A DNA stretch of 64,000 nucleotides from Sciurus carolinensis (lineage: Eukaryota > Chordata > Mammalia > Rodentia > Sciuridae), in NCBI RefSeq assembly GCF_902686445.1, contig NC_062223.1:58615998-58679997 (forward strand), read 5' to 3'. The position numbers were made by a program, and so were the translations under genes. Positions 20,470-31,840 of the stretch are shown here, in pieces (the first letter of the stretch is position 1; every line of letters starts with the position of its first letter). Below the pieces are notes generated by a model. That model had not been told where the DNA came from. It saw only the letters and a list, made by a program, of their open reading frames with translations, and did no database searches.

Positions 20470-22560
20470 AAAAGATGAGGGTCCTCAATAGCATCATCTT
20501 CCACATTTGGTCCCACTGGAAGATCACTGGGGACAATAAAACTCCCAGAGCTATCACCTCCTATGATGGCAAAGCCTTCTTCTGAAGGACATGCCTGAGG
20601 ACTTTCTTCAGCAAGTGTCACTCTCTTCATAAATAGGTCCACGATGGTTTGCTCGGTTTGTTTCCTTTTTGTATCACAGATTTTCTCATAAGAGGATAAT
20701 GCACCATGAACATTCCTTTATATTGATGAAAACCTTTGTATTGGGGTTCATGTTCATTTTAAAGAGCTCACTGAGGTCTGCAAAAACTTCTACTAAATCC
20801 TTCACTGTGAATTTTCTTGGGGTTTCTTCTCCTGTAGTTTCCTTTCCTCTTGACTCTTTTTCAGCTGTGCATTCCTGTTCAGTTGCAATAACTCACTAGT
20901 CCACTCCTCAGGAACCACCTCCAGGAGCTCATCAATGTCATCCCCATCTACACCTACGTTAAAGTTGTTTGCCATCTCCACCACAATACCCTTGCTGATT
21001 TTAACAACGTTCTCATCTGTTAGGTTTTTGATGCTATGACTAAAATACCTGACAAGAACAACTTAGAGGAGGAAATGTTTACTTTGGGCTCAGGGTTTCA
21101 GAGGCTCAGTCCAGGGCCCACCAACTCTACTGCTCTGGGCCTGAGGTGAGGCAGATCATCATAGTGGAAGGACATGGCAGAGGAAAGCTGCTCAGCTCAT
21201 GGCAACCAGAAAGCAAAGAGACAGTGAAGAGCCAGAGACAAGACACATAATCCCCAAAGGCATGAGCCCCGTGACCTCATCCCTCTAGTCACAGTCCATC
21301 TGCCCACAGTTACCACCAAGCAATCCATTCAAAGTATTAATCTAGCAAATGGATTAATCTACTGATTAGGTTACAACTCTCATAATCTGATCACTTCACT
21401 CTGAACATTCCTGCATTGCCTGTATCATGAGCATTTGGGGGAATACCTCATATCCAAACCATAACACCATCCTTATCAAACCATTTGAAGTCATGGACAA
21501 ATCTCTGGAGTGTTTTCTTTCAGATGCTATTCATAAACTCCTTGGTGACATCACCCCAAGCCCAATAAGAGTTCTTGATACAGTCTTACAGGTAATACTC
21601 CTTCGAGAATTTCACCAGTGTCTTCCTCAGTTGCATCAATATCCAGGGAAAAGGTCCTCCTCTAGTAGTGGGCCTTAAAAACTGCTATCAGTCCAGGAAG
21701 CATTGATTGAATCAAAGAGGTGGTGTTTAGAGGGAAACACACCACTCTGATAACAGATGAAGATCACCAATACAAGGAGAATGTACAGGAACACTGTCAA
21801 GAATGAGCAAAATCCACGTGAGTTTCCAAACAGCACTCCTCCATTTTTCCGGCATATCAATTGGTAGGGGATACAGGATCTTGAAACAAGCTGGATTACC
21901 CAGGACCCCTTATTACTCCCGTAGCACAGTGGCACGGTGTGCTTACTGATATGTGTGAAGGCCTTGAAGTTCTCACTGCAACAGATCACAAAGAATTTCA
22001 GTTTGTAACCTGCAACACTGCCCCAAGCAAAACTGTTGTCCTGTCTTCAAAAGTCTTGAAATCTGGCTTTGACTTGGTCTCTTTATGGACATCTATTTCC
22101 AGAGTAGAGAGGTTCCATACATATAGAAGATTTGCTCTGGCAAATAATTTTCCTCCAAATCACCTCATCTAGAGATTCCAAATACTCTTCAGCACTTGTG
22201 GACTCACCGCTCACTTTCACATTATGTGATGAATAATGATTCTTACCACACAGTGCTAACAGTGCATTCAGCACCCTGGCAGGGTCCAGCCTTTCCTCTC
22301 AATGTCACAAACAAAATTTTGTTTTAGCCACAATGATCTATTATAAGAGGGATGCAGTTCTGTGTCTGGTCTCAATCCAGGTCATTAGAAGTTTCTGCAC
22401 ATTTGATACAGGGCCTTCTCAAAATTTTTTTAGTCTCATTGCCTTCAACAAAGCAGATCCTTTAACAGAAAGCAATAACCATCACTGATTTTCCACCTTT
22501 ATACTCAGAAATCACTTTTCAATTCATTTCCAGGTCAATTGCTCCATGCAGTCTCTGACT
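20470..22560 (-). pseudogene. Tigger/pogo transposase, broken
   Basis: The normal protein is a DDE transposase of the Tc1/mariner-pogo superfamily. Recognisable blocks on the minus strand are NTTSLIQ at 21,727-21,707 within F-P-L-N-T-T-S-L-I-Q. FKAHY follows close behind, then 'WAWGDVTKEFMN' near 21,575-21,535. After the LTR insertion comes the acidic C-terminus ANNFNVGVDGDDIDELLEVV (about 20,975-20,915). Stops and frameshifts abound, and the LTR at 21,018-21,466 splits the gene between the DDE domain and the tail. Confidence 0.7.
21018..21466 (-). repeat. MaLR-like solo LTR nested in the Tigger transposon
   Basis: A complete LTR on the minus strand. It has 'TGACTAAAATACCTGACAAG', 'CTACTGCTCTGGGCCTGAGG' and 'CATCCCTCTAGTCACA', and ends TCCAAACCATAACA. 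The flanks TCATC (21,013-21,017) and CCATC (21,467-21,471) differ by one base, which fits a 5-bp target duplication. Transposase-like sequence continues on both sides. Confidence 0.8.
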
Positions 22561-23105
22561 GGCAACATTAGCAATTATCTTGTATGCTTAATGATGAGCA
22601 AAACAACATGAAATAAATCAAGCACAAGAGAAAAGGATGCAATCACAGACACAGTAAACATGAGGTGCATGAGGCCACTGTGGGCACAACGTGACTTTTA
22701 CAGTGCAGTTTTAAATAAGGAGAAGTACATACTGAAATAATAACAATGAGTACAGTAAATATATAACCCAGTAACATGGTCACTGATAATCTTATTATGT
22801 ATTATGTACCACAGATAATTTTATTGCCATACTTGACTGGCAGTGCAGTAGTTTCATTTACACTAGCATCACCACAAACGCGTGAGAAATGTTTTACATT
22901 TTGACTTTACACAGGCTGTGACACCACTGATAGGAATTTTTCAGCTCAGTTATAAGCATATAAGACTGCTGTCATGTATGCAGTTGGTCATTGGTCAAAA
23001 TGTCATTATGTAGCACATGACTACTTCATTAGTATGCATGAGACAAATATAGATATACATACACATTTAAGCATGTCTATATGTGTGCATACATATTTGT
23101 GTATA

Positions 23106-23107
<2 letters not shown>

Positions 23108-23149
<42 letters not shown>
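23108..23149. repeat. (GT)n microsatellite
   Basis: About 20 uninterrupted GT units, followed by an AGAGA-rich stretch to about 23,190. It lies just outside the right end of the Tigger element. Confidence 0.95.
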
Positions 23150-23151
<2 letters not shown>

Positions 23152-23254
23152 AAGAGGCAGAGAAAGAGACAGAGAGAGATATTGAGAAACTGGAGAAAAT
23201 CTTATAAATGCCAGAAAGAGAGTGAGGATGCCCAGTATTGTCTTTCTGTTTTTG

Positions 23255-23430
23255 CTGTTTTCGCTGGAGATTAAACACAGGGATGCTCCACCACCTAGCC
23301 ACATACCCAGCCTTTTCTTTTGTTTATTTTGAGATAGAGTCTTGATAAGTGCTGATCTTCAACTTGCTATTCTCCTGCCTCAGTCTCGGAGTCACTGAGA
23401 TTACAGGCATGTGCCACCACACCTGCTTGC
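23255..23430 (-). repeat. MEN-type SINE, diverged copy
   Basis: Reverse complement of the dimeric squirrel SINE. The ID half ('GAGATTAAACACAGGGATGC') comes first on this strand, then 'TTTTGAGATAGAGTCTTG', then the B1 half ('TCCTGCCTCAGTCTCGGAGT', 'GATTACAGGCATGTGCCACC'). Confidence 0.75.
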
Positions 23431-23652
23431 ATTACTTTTTTTTTTTGTACCGGGGACTGAACCAGGGAGCACTTTACCACTGAGCTACTCCTCAGCCCTT
23501 TTTTATTTTTTTATTTTGAGACAGGGTTTTGCTAAGTTGTTTATGATTTCACCAACCTCACAAGTTGCTGAGGTTGCCCTCAAACTTGCAATCCTCCTGC
23601 CTCAGCCATCCAAGCCTCTGGGATTACAGGCATGCACCACCACAGCCAGCCT
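23431..23652 (-). repeat. MEN-type SINE, younger copy with target duplication
   Basis: Reverse-oriented and complete. It has a T-run, 'GTACCGGGGACTGAACCAGG', 'TTTTGAGACAGGGTTTTGCT', and 'CTGGGATTACAGGCATGCAC'. The flanks CTTGCATTACTTTTT (from 23,426) and CTTGCCATTACTTTTT (from 23,651) look like a target-site duplication of about 15 bp, so it landed at the edge of the older copy. Confidence 0.8.
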
Positions 23653-24010
23653 TGCCATTACTTTTTAACAATGTATTTGCAGTAATTGACAAAACAATCA
23701 GATAGAAAGAACCAATTAAGAGACATTAGGATTCAAAACAAAGAGGCAAGGTTATCTCTACTTTCAGAAGTTATGACATTGATAGTATACCTGGAAATCC
23801 TAAGAATACAATGGAAAAATTACCCTAAAAACTTCAGTAAGATAATTATTTATACAGTATTCTATTAAGGTTAATTAACAGAGAAATCAAAGCCTTCATA
23901 TACAGTAACATAAGCAGTTAAATGATATAATGAAGAAGATCTCACTTTCAATGGCAACAAAGAATGTAAGATATTTGGCAATACATTTGACAAAATTGTG
24001 TAAAATCTAA

Positions 24011-24589
24011 TTCATACCTTGTTGGTAGGACTGCACATTGGTGCAACCACTTTGGAAAGCAGTATGGATATTCCTCAGAAAACTTGGAATGGATTCACCA
24101 TTTGACCCAGTTATCCCACTCCTCAGTTTATACCCAAAGGACTTAAAATCAACATATTACAGTGACACAGCCACATCAATGTTTATAGCAGCTCAATTCA
24201 CAACAGCTAAACTATGGAACCAACCTAGGTGCCCTTCAACAAATGAATGGATAAAGAAAATGTGTTACATATATACAATGGAATATTACTCAGCCTTAAA
24301 TAAAATGAAACCATGGCATTTGCAAGTAAATGGATGGAGCTGGAGAATATCATGCTAAGTGAAATAAGCCAATCCCAAAAAACCAAAGACCAAATGTTTT
24401 CTCTGATAAGTAGATGATGATCCATAGTGAGGGATGGTAGGGAAGAATAACAGAACTTTGGATTATGCAGAGGGGAGTAAGGAGAGTGGTGGGAGGTAGG
24501 GATGGGAAGGACAGTAGAATGAGACAGACATTATTACCCCACATACATGTATGAAAAAAAATTTTAATATAAATAAATAAGTATTAGAA
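24011..24589 (+). mobile_element. Younger 5'-truncated L1 insertion with 19-bp target duplication
   Basis: ORF2 C-terminus ([19 protein letters not shown]; then [20 protein letters not shown]; then MCYIYTMEYYSALN) is followed by the 3' UTR and A-rich tail. It is flanked by AAAATTGTGTAAAATCTAA (23,992-24,010) and AAAATTGTGTAAACTCTAA (24,590-24,608), 18 of 19 identical. That is a standard L1 target-primed insertion into the older L1. Confidence 0.9.
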
Positions 24590-25025
24590 AAAATTGTGTA
24601 AACTCTAAGGAAACTTTTTGAATTTTCCTGAAAAACACAAAATTACACTTGCATACACAGAAAGACATATCATGTTGTTGGGTAGGAAAACACAATATCA
24701 TGAAGGTGTCAATTCTCCCACAAGTTAAGTATATATTTAGCATGGCCCCAATAAGAATATGAAGGGGATTCTATTTCAGAGCCAGACAAATTGATGCTAA
24801 AACATATGAAAATGATAGAAAAACTGAGATAACCAGACAATTGTAAAGAAGACTGTAGGAAATTACCCAGACCTGCCAAACACAAAAATATGATAAAGCT
24901 TCTAACATTAAAACAATGTGGTACTGACAAATGAATAGACCAAAGGATGGATAGAACTGCACAGAAAGTCTAAAGATAAACCCAGATACATATGAAAATT
25001 CAGTATATGTTAAAGGTGATATCAT

Positions 25026-25112
25026 GAACTGAGATATAGCTCAGGGAAAGAGTACTTGCCTAGAATGCATGAGGTTCTGGGTTCAATTCCAATACCAAAA
25101 AAAAAAAAAAAT
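25026..25112 (+). repeat. ID SINE
   Basis: 'GAGATATAGCTCAGGGAAAG' (A box region), 'AGTACTTGCCTAGAATGCAT', 'GGTTCTGGGTTCAATTCCAA' (B box) and a pure A-run. It derives from tRNA-Ala and is not a functional tRNA. Confidence 0.85.
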
Positions 25113-25528
25113 CAACATCACAAATCACCAAGAAAATAATTTTTAAAATGTTTTTGAACAACTGAATGACTATTTGGAAAAAATATTGAATTTATGTTTC
25201 ACATCATCCTCTAGGAAACATTCCAAGTAAAGGTTCCAAATCTACAGATTGAAACCATATTGCACTAGAAGGAAGGATGAATCCTTTTATCACCTCTTAA
25301 GTTGTTATAACTATAATTCAATCTAAAAGTAATAAATATTTATAAATATGATTACACTGAATTTTTTCAATTTTTGCATGACAAATGAACCTGATAAATG
25401 AAGTCAAAAGACAAATGATGAAAGGACAAAATGTAACTTTTCACAAAGGACTAATATCCTTATTACATAAAAAGTTTCTAGAAATGAAGAAAAAGGCCAA
25501 CAACACTGTATAAAACTGAGCAAAAATA

Positions 25529-25842
25529 AGTGAAATAAGCCAATCTCCAAAAACCAAAGAATGAATGTTCTCTCTGATATGTGGATGCCAACTCACAATA
25601 AGCAGGGGGTTCACTAGATTGGACTGGGAGGATGGAGAAAGGGAGGGGGGATGGGAATGGGAAAGAGTAGAATGAATCAGACATAACTTTCCTACGTTCA
25701 TGTATGAATACACAACCAGTTTAACTTTACATCATGTACAACCACAAGAATGGGAAGTTATACTCTAGGTACGTAAGTGTCAAAATACAGTCTACTGTCA
25801 TGAATAAATAAATAGAACAAATTTTTAAAAGATTTTAAAAAA
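25529..25842 (+). mobile_element. Very short L1 insertion (3' UTR only)
   Basis: About 314 bp of L1: 'GTGAAATAAGCCAATCTCCA', 'TCTCTCTGATATGTGGATGC', 'CATGTATGAATACACAACCA' and an A-rich end. The flanks TGAGCAAAAATA (25,517-25,528) and TGAGCAAAGATA (25,843-25,854) match at 11 of 12 positions, marking the target duplication in the older L1. Confidence 0.8.
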
Positions 25843-26409
25843 TGAGCAAAGATAGTTCATAGCACACAATATAAATAGCTCTTAAACATATGAAAGATGA
25901 TCATTTTCACATTAGTAAGGGAAATGTAAAGTTTTTTAAGCTGTACTATATATACCATTTCTCAGTTATTATAAAACTAAAATCCCGAAGTTGGACCATA
26001 ACTTCTCTCAGTTAAACTGTGATGAAATAAGCATTCCCATATCAATCACTTCTGCTGGGAGTAGCACTGAGTCTACAGAAGGCAATTTTGGGAATATCCA
26101 ACTTTTTTGTATACATGCCGAACCTTCGATCCAGCATTCTCATCCCCACGAATCTATCCCAAATGCATTTGTACAAATACAAAATGAAATATCATGAGGT
26201 TACTCAGGTGGTATTATTTATAACAGGAAAAACTAGGAAGGATAGCTGACTATTAAATAAAATGCAACTCAGCCATAAAGTAGAAGAGGAAGAAGAGAAC
26301 AGGGAGGGGAAGTGCAGAGAAAGATCATGAAATCCAAGATAGATAAAGTAAGAAAAAGGTCAAACTGTAAAACAATGACGCAATGTTTCAATAAGCAATC
26401 TTGGCAACC

Positions 26410-26538
26410 AGCCAGATGTGGTAGTGCATGCAGTCCCAGCTAATTGAGAAGCTGGGATCACTTGAACCCGGGCATTTGAGACCAGCCTGGGCAACAAAGT
26501 GAGACTCCATCTCAAAAAAAAAAAAAAAAAAAAAAATC
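26410..26538 (+). repeat. Monomeric 7SL-derived SINE with long A tail
   Basis: 'GCCAGATGTGGTAGTGCATG', 'GATCACTTGAACCCGGGCAT', 'TTTGAGACCAGCCTGGGCAA', 'GTGAGACTCCATCTC' and 24 As. It looks unusually Alu-left-monomer-like compared with the MEN B1 halves here. Confidence 0.8.
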
Positions 26539-26648
26539 AAATCAATATGCTACTTTTGTTTTAAAAAAGGAGAGGAAATTTTAAAAATGTGTATATGTTT
26601 ACTTTTGTTTAGATAAAACCACCAAAAGAGTACAAAAGAGTAAATTTA

Positions 26649-26876
<228 letters not shown>

Positions 26877-26879
26877 TAT

Positions 26880-27955
26880 AAGAGTATATGTAAGACTAAT
26901 AAAAAGTTGGGGAATGGGAAAGAGGAATAGAAGCCAGATTTATACGTTTTTATATAGAATCCATTCAAATGTGTGAAGGACAACATCAGAGCAGAGAAAC
27001 CAACAGAACTGTGGGATCATGGCTTGCATGAATAGGTGTCCAGGCTTAAGATACTGGACCTATTCAGGGGGGATTCTGTAAGTAACTAAATAAATAATGA
27101 GACCCAGAATTCCTACTCTTGGAAAAGATAAATACAATTAAGAGAAGGAAAGCTGGAGTGAATTCTGTGGTGTTGGATTGGAATTGGAAGTAAAAGAGTG
27201 AATTAATGATTTTCAATATATGCATGTAGAGATACCCATATTTATGGTTATAAATGTACACATATACACAAGTATATATACAAGTGTGTGTATGTTTATA
27301 TATATATATAATTTTATATATTTTATATATATGTATAGTTTTGACAACTGAATGGGCCTAGAAGTCACAAGATTCCAATGTATCTCAGTTTCTAAATACC
27401 ATTCTTCATTTAAAGAAACTAAGAGTACTTGGAAAAATAGCTGATTTCAGGGCAAGAACAGGGGAAGAATAAGGGACCCTGAAAATTTCTTATTCTAGAA
27501 GTAAGGGGGAAGTACTCAAAGAACACTGGAGACACATAAAACAAACACAGAAACCAGCTTACAGGGACTCCCTCTGGGAAGATTATGGACAATGTGAGCA
27601 AAAAAATAATAATACCAGATACCACAATGACATAAATATACAAGTGAATAAAATAAATGGGGAGAAAGAAGGGGTTTCCAACAGAACACCAACTAAAATT
27701 GAAGGAACTAGGATATCAACATTTGGCAACCACTGGAATAATAATTCAGGCAGAAAAAAAAAATCAATGAATGTTAAAACTAGCAGGGTCAAAATGGAAC
27801 TTGAAATGGAACTTAATATAACCTCAAACTATTAGCCCACAAAATCCTTACTATTTCCATAGAAGAAGAGAGTAACAATGGTGGAGGAACAAAAGCACGC
27901 AATTTGGATCAGTGATGAAGTTAACACCAGCAGTGGTGGTACATGTTCAATAGGG
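26880..27955. other. Unclassified, purine-rich, no gene
   Basis: It contains an AT-microsatellite patch (27,295-27,345) and A-rich sequence. It probably includes 3' UTR debris of the old L1 and the start of the L1M element at 27.96 kb. I could not place it in a family. Confidence 0.35.
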
Positions 27956-27959
27956 TCAG

Positions 27960-29090
27960 ATGCAACTAGGACACAGCGTCACTTCTGGGGTCTTCTAGCC
28001 AAGAAGTATACCCAGGCCTAATCATGAGGAAAATATTGAACAAAACCAAATTTAGGGATATTCTACCAAACGACCAGCCAGTATGAAACTCCATCCACTG
28101 CTTCTGCTGGCAGGTGGGGACTGCACAAGCTGTAGGCCTCTGCAGCTGAGAAGTGTTGCAGCTCTTAATGGTGAGCCATGCCCTCCAGTGTTTCGGCAGA
28201 CACCAGAAGCTCACCATCAATTTCTTCTTTTTCAGAGTTCTTAATCTCGTGAATTCTAAGAATGAAATCCTCCAACCTGGATAAACGAATATAAGAGTAG
28301 GATTTATTCAAGAATAGAAACAGAACTAAAACTTTTGCAGCAGCAAGAAAGAACCTGACAGCAGGTTTTCTCCTCCTGTGTATAAGTCTTAGGGGTTTAT
28401 ATAGCAGTTGGGTCACTGCTACTGATCTAGACTTACACTGATAGGGCTTGGAAAAGTAGTAACGCTATTGGTCCAAATTTGTGCTAATTAGGGTTTGGAA
28501 ACTACTAATGCTATTGATCAAGTCTCGAATCTCAACTTCCATTCAGCTCTGCCCCACTTTCATTTTCTCGTTGCAGTTGAGGAGGTTGAGGTCATGAGGT
28601 GGGGCTACAGCACCGTGTAGGCTTCTGCAGCAGGCAGCGTACAGTGCCGGGGCCTGATTACCAAGAGATGATAGGGCTTACTGCACCTCAGGTTCATCCA
28701 GGCCCACAGCTCCTATATGGCAGGCTCCACAGTACCTGGCAGGGCTTGCTGTCTGCACTCCAACTCACTCTGCCTCCACTCCTCTCTCTGCACTGCTCCA
28801 CTACGGCTTTTCGGCAGGAGCAGTAAGCCAGCTGCTAAGCTTGGTGGCCACCATGTCAGTGTCAATGTCATGAAAGTGAAAGTCCGAGAGGCTGTGCAGA
28901 TTAAAGAAGACCATGCCCACAGGACAACTGTATGCAACATGTCAATCTGGACTAGACCCTTTTGCTATAAAGAACATTCTTGATAAACCTGAATGGGGTT
29001 TCGGAGAAGTGCATACAAGATATCGTGGTAAAATTCTTGCAACTTTTCTGTAACTTTGAAATTGTTTCAAAATAAAGTTTTTTTAAAATG
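27960..29090 (+). mobile_element. Ancient L1M-type 3' UTR, split by an LTR
   Basis: The first part (27,960-28,083) has 'CCAGGCCTAATCATGAGGAA' and 'AAATTTAGGGATATTCTACC'. The second part (28,851-29,090) has 'AATGTCATGAAAGTGAAAGT', 'ACCCTTTTGCTATAAAGAAC' and the end 'CTTGCAACTTTTCTGTAACT' with TTTCAAAATAAAG. Both parts belong to one 3' UTR, and the sequence between is an inserted LTR. Confidence 0.6.
28084..28850 (-). repeat. ERV LTR (class unresolved) with internal duplication
   Basis: It is bounded by the two halves of the L1M 3' UTR and runs TG...CA. On the minus strand 'CTTGAATAAATCCTACTC' gives a polyadenylation signal (about 28,298-28,315). Two imperfect copies of about 44 bp, starting 'TAGGGCTTGGAAAAGTAGTA' (28,441) and 'TAGGGTTTGGAAACTACTAA' (28,490), form an enhancer-like repeat. 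No retroviral coding sequence adjoins it. Confidence 0.5.
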
Positions 29091-29097
29091 TTTATAT

Positions 29098-29200
29098 TTT
29101 GGGGCTGGGGTTGTGGCTCAGCGGTAGAGCACTTGCCTGGCATGTGTGAGGCCCTGGGTTCAATACTCAGTACCACATATAAATAAGTAAAATTAAAAGA
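29098..29200 (+). repeat. ID SINE (well preserved)
   Basis: 'GGGGCTGGGGTTGTGGCTCA', 'GCGGTAGAGCACTTGCCTGG', 'GGCCCTGGGTTCAATACTCA' and a tail with AATAAGTAAA. A and B boxes are intact, so RNA polymerase III transcription was once possible. Confidence 0.9.
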
Positions 29201-29438
29201 TTCATTGAAAACTAAAATATATACTTTTCTAAAAAAAGATTATATTTTAATTTTTGGAAAAGAAGAAAACATGAGTTCCCTTAAGGAAGGACCTGAAATA
29301 CCATAGAAAGTAGGTATATTAGTGATTTCTCCTGTCCATCCCAAGAGGGACCTACTATCAGTATTTTGGTAACTACAGTGCAAATATTCAGATAAAGAGG
29401 AATATCTAGATCTATTGAGGGTATTATTTACAGAATCC

Positions 29439-29800
29439 TGTGGGGAGCCATCCTTATCTAGCAGAATCAGATGAGGTTGAGTCATGGGACACAGAGGCCT
29501 GACTTCTAAGAACTGGCAGCCACAGGACTCTCCCAGATTACCAGGGATTAAGTGGCGGTGTGTGGGAGTGGTTCTCTCTCTGGTTCTATGACAGTTTCCC
29601 TGAGCAGATTGGCCCCCCTAAATCTACCCGATCCTATTCATCAGAGAAGTCCCTCCCATTCCGGGCCCCTTTACCTGTATAACTATAAATAAAAGAGAGT
29701 TGGGCTACTCCATGTTGTTAGAGGCCAGATCTGGTATGGCCCAATCTGTCACACTCCCTCTCATTTAAAAGAGTATTGGCTCTTGTGTGTTTATTGATTA
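29439..29800 (+). repeat. Possible ERVK-like solo LTR
   Basis: It begins TGTGGGGAGCC, the usual start of several rodent class II (ERVK) LTRs. It has a TATA-like 'TATAACTATAAATAAAAG' at about 29,678 and a downstream R/U5-like segment. The 3' boundary is uncertain. Confidence 0.4.
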
Positions 29801-31034
29801 GTTAAGCTTATGGGTAATTGATTGATTTTAAAGCCAACATCATCCTCCAGCAGTTAACCCTTTTCTCATCTATAAGGGACGTGGCAGAAACCACCCCACC
29901 GCCCAGAGTCTGAGCCAACTCAGAAATCCAGGAGCCCAAAGCTCCATCATTGTCCCCTGTTTGAGAAGTGGCACATGGGATTCCTGGCACAGCTCTATCT
30001 GAACTTGCTGGGTCCATGGAGTAACTGGTGGTCATCTCTCCAGTTCTAAAGCATGCCATTAGCATGGCCTGACATAGCAGTTAGCAAAAGCCTCATGTTG
30101 AGTCTTTGACCTATGGGATAAAAGCTACCTAATAAGAAAGATCAAGTGAAACTATATTCCCCTGAAACTATACTCTCTTCTAGTCAATTAGTAAATACAT
30201 TGCACTCCACAGAATGGCAGATACTGGCACTACCCTCAATAATTTGAAGGAAGCAAAGATGTTTATCTCATTGGCATGCCAATTTATTGTCATGGTCTGA
30301 CTCTGGTAAAAAGCAAATATAATGGCAGATGATGGTATATTACTGGCTACTACCAAACAGTAGTACCTATTGCAAATGCTGAGCCAGATTTGGCATCATT
30401 ACTAGAAATAAATAAATAGCATGAACTTTAGTATATGGTGTTGCTTTTGACCTGGCAAAAACATTCTTTCTAATACCCATCGGGAAGGAGGATGAGAAGC
30501 ACGTCACTTCAGGTGTGATGTGCAAGAGTATACAACATTGGTGCTCTCTGTCAGAATGCTACGAAGATAGAAATATTGTATTAGCACACTATATTAATGA
30601 CATCACATTAATATGACCCGATAATCAAGAAACAGCAAGTACTCTAGAATAGCCAGGAGATAAACATTACAAAAATTTAAAGGCCTGCCCCATCTGTGAA
30701 GTTTTCAGGAGTTTGATGTTTTAGGCATGCTGGGACATCCCTGTCAAAGCAAACACAAGATGATGTACCTCTAGCCACCAAGAAAGGAGCTCATGGCTTC
30801 ATAAGATTCTGTTGGTTCTGGAAGCAGCATATCCCACACAGGGGGACACTGCTATATTCCACTTAGTGAGTGATGTGGGATGATGTCAGCTTTGAGGTGA
30901 ACCCAAAGCAAGAAAGGTTTTTGCAGCAGGTTCAATCTGCAACACAAGCCACATATCACTTGGGCCATAAGACCCATGGATCTCATAGATCTAGAAGTAC
31001 CTGGAACAGGAAAAAAGAACCTGTGGTACAGTCA

Positions 31035-31840
31035 TAAATTTCTGTCAAGAAGGTAAAATTGTGCAACCACTGTGGGAAAGTTTGGAAGATCCTCAAAATG
31101 CTAAACAGAGTAACCATGTGTCCCAGCAATTCCACCACTAAGCAGATATTTTAAAAAATGAAAATACATGTCAATACTAAAACTTGTGCATAAATATTAA
31201 TAATATTATTTGCAATAGCCAATAAGTGGAAACAACCTAAATGTATATCAAATAATGAATGGAGAAACAAAATGTGACATATTCATACATATTCATATCA
31301 TTTGGCAAGAAAAAATATTGAAGTGTTAATACATACAACAGCATAGATGAATTTTTGGAGGAGTTACCAAGGATTAAATCCAGGGTCACTTAACACTGAG
31401 CCACAAATCCAGCCCTTTTTATTTACTCTTTTATTTTGAGATCAGGTCTCACTAAGTTGTTTAGGGTATCACTAAGTTGGTGAGGCTGGTCTCTAATTTG
31501 GGATTCTTCTGCCTCAACCTCCCAAGTTACTGGATTACAAACATGCACCACTGCACCCAGAACGTAGACAAATCTTGAAAACATTTTGCTCAAAGAAACC
31601 AAATACAGGAAAATATGTTATATGCTTCCATTTATTTAAAATGCCCAAAACAGACAAATCATAGAGATCGAAAGTCTCACAGGCAGAGGCAGAGGGAGTA
31701 GGTGAGGATCAGGAATGGGGAATAACTGCTAAGGGATACAGGGTTTCTTTTTGGAGTGATGAAAATGTTCTAAAATGAGATTGTGATGATATTTGCACAA
31801 CTCTGTAAACATACAAAAAAAACTGAACTATACATTTGTG
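31035..31840 (+). mobile_element. L1M fragment inserted in the ERVL
   Basis: Old L1 ORF2 end ('GTGCAACCACTGTGGGAAAG', 'AATAGCCAATAAGTGGAAAC', 'AACCTAAATGTATATCAAAT') and 3' region ('TGGAGTGATGAAAATGTTCT', 'ATTTGCACAACTCTGTAAAC'). It is interrupted by a MEN SINE at 31,358-31,560. Confidence 0.65.
31358..31560 (-). repeat. MEN-type SINE nested in L1M within ERVL
   Basis: Reverse-oriented: 'GGATTAAATCCAGGGTCACT', 'CACTGAGCCACAAATCCAGC', 'TTTTGAGATCAGGTCTCACT', 'CTTCTGCCTCAACCTCCCAA'. L1M sequence resumes directly after it. Confidence 0.8.

Larger units (their letters stand above)
19818..23023 (-). mobile_element. Tigger-family (pogo-like) DNA transposon, whole length
   Basis: The left end reads TAGTCACACATTGCTTGACC after a TA dinucleotide (19,816-19,817). 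The right end reads 'CATTATGTAGCACATGACTA', its imperfect inverted counterpart, ending about 23,023. Both resemble the CAGTCAYGYGYCGCNTAACGA-type termini of Tigger elements. The subterminal 'GTATTATGTACCACAGATAA' (22,799-22,818) and 'GCATCACCACAAACGCGTGA' (22,867-22,886) segments fit too. Removing an inserted LTR (21,018-21,466) leaves about 2.76 kb, a full element length. The transposase lies on the minus strand and is dead. Subfamily (Tigger3/4-like) is my best recollection only. Confidence 0.75.
23690..26400 (+). mobile_element. Old L1 ORF2/3' region, split by three younger insertions
   Basis: Old L1 sequence runs through 23,690-24,010, 24,590-25,025, 25,113-25,528 and 25,843-26,400. Landmarks include 'TCTCTACTTTCAGAAGTTAT' (just upstream of the F-A-D-D site of the reverse transcriptase), 'GGTGTCAATTCTCCCACAAG', 'ACAATGTGGTACTGACAAAT', 'GATAAACCCAGATACATATG' and 'CTCTTAAACATATGAAAGAT'. 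The gaps are two L1 3' ends and one ID SINE. Ordered positions along ORF2 show one parental element. Confidence 0.65.

Noticed and set aside
29098..29200. tRNA-Ala gene
   Set aside because: A and B boxes are present but the sequence is the ID SINE with an A-rich tail and no tRNA cloverleaf 3' half.
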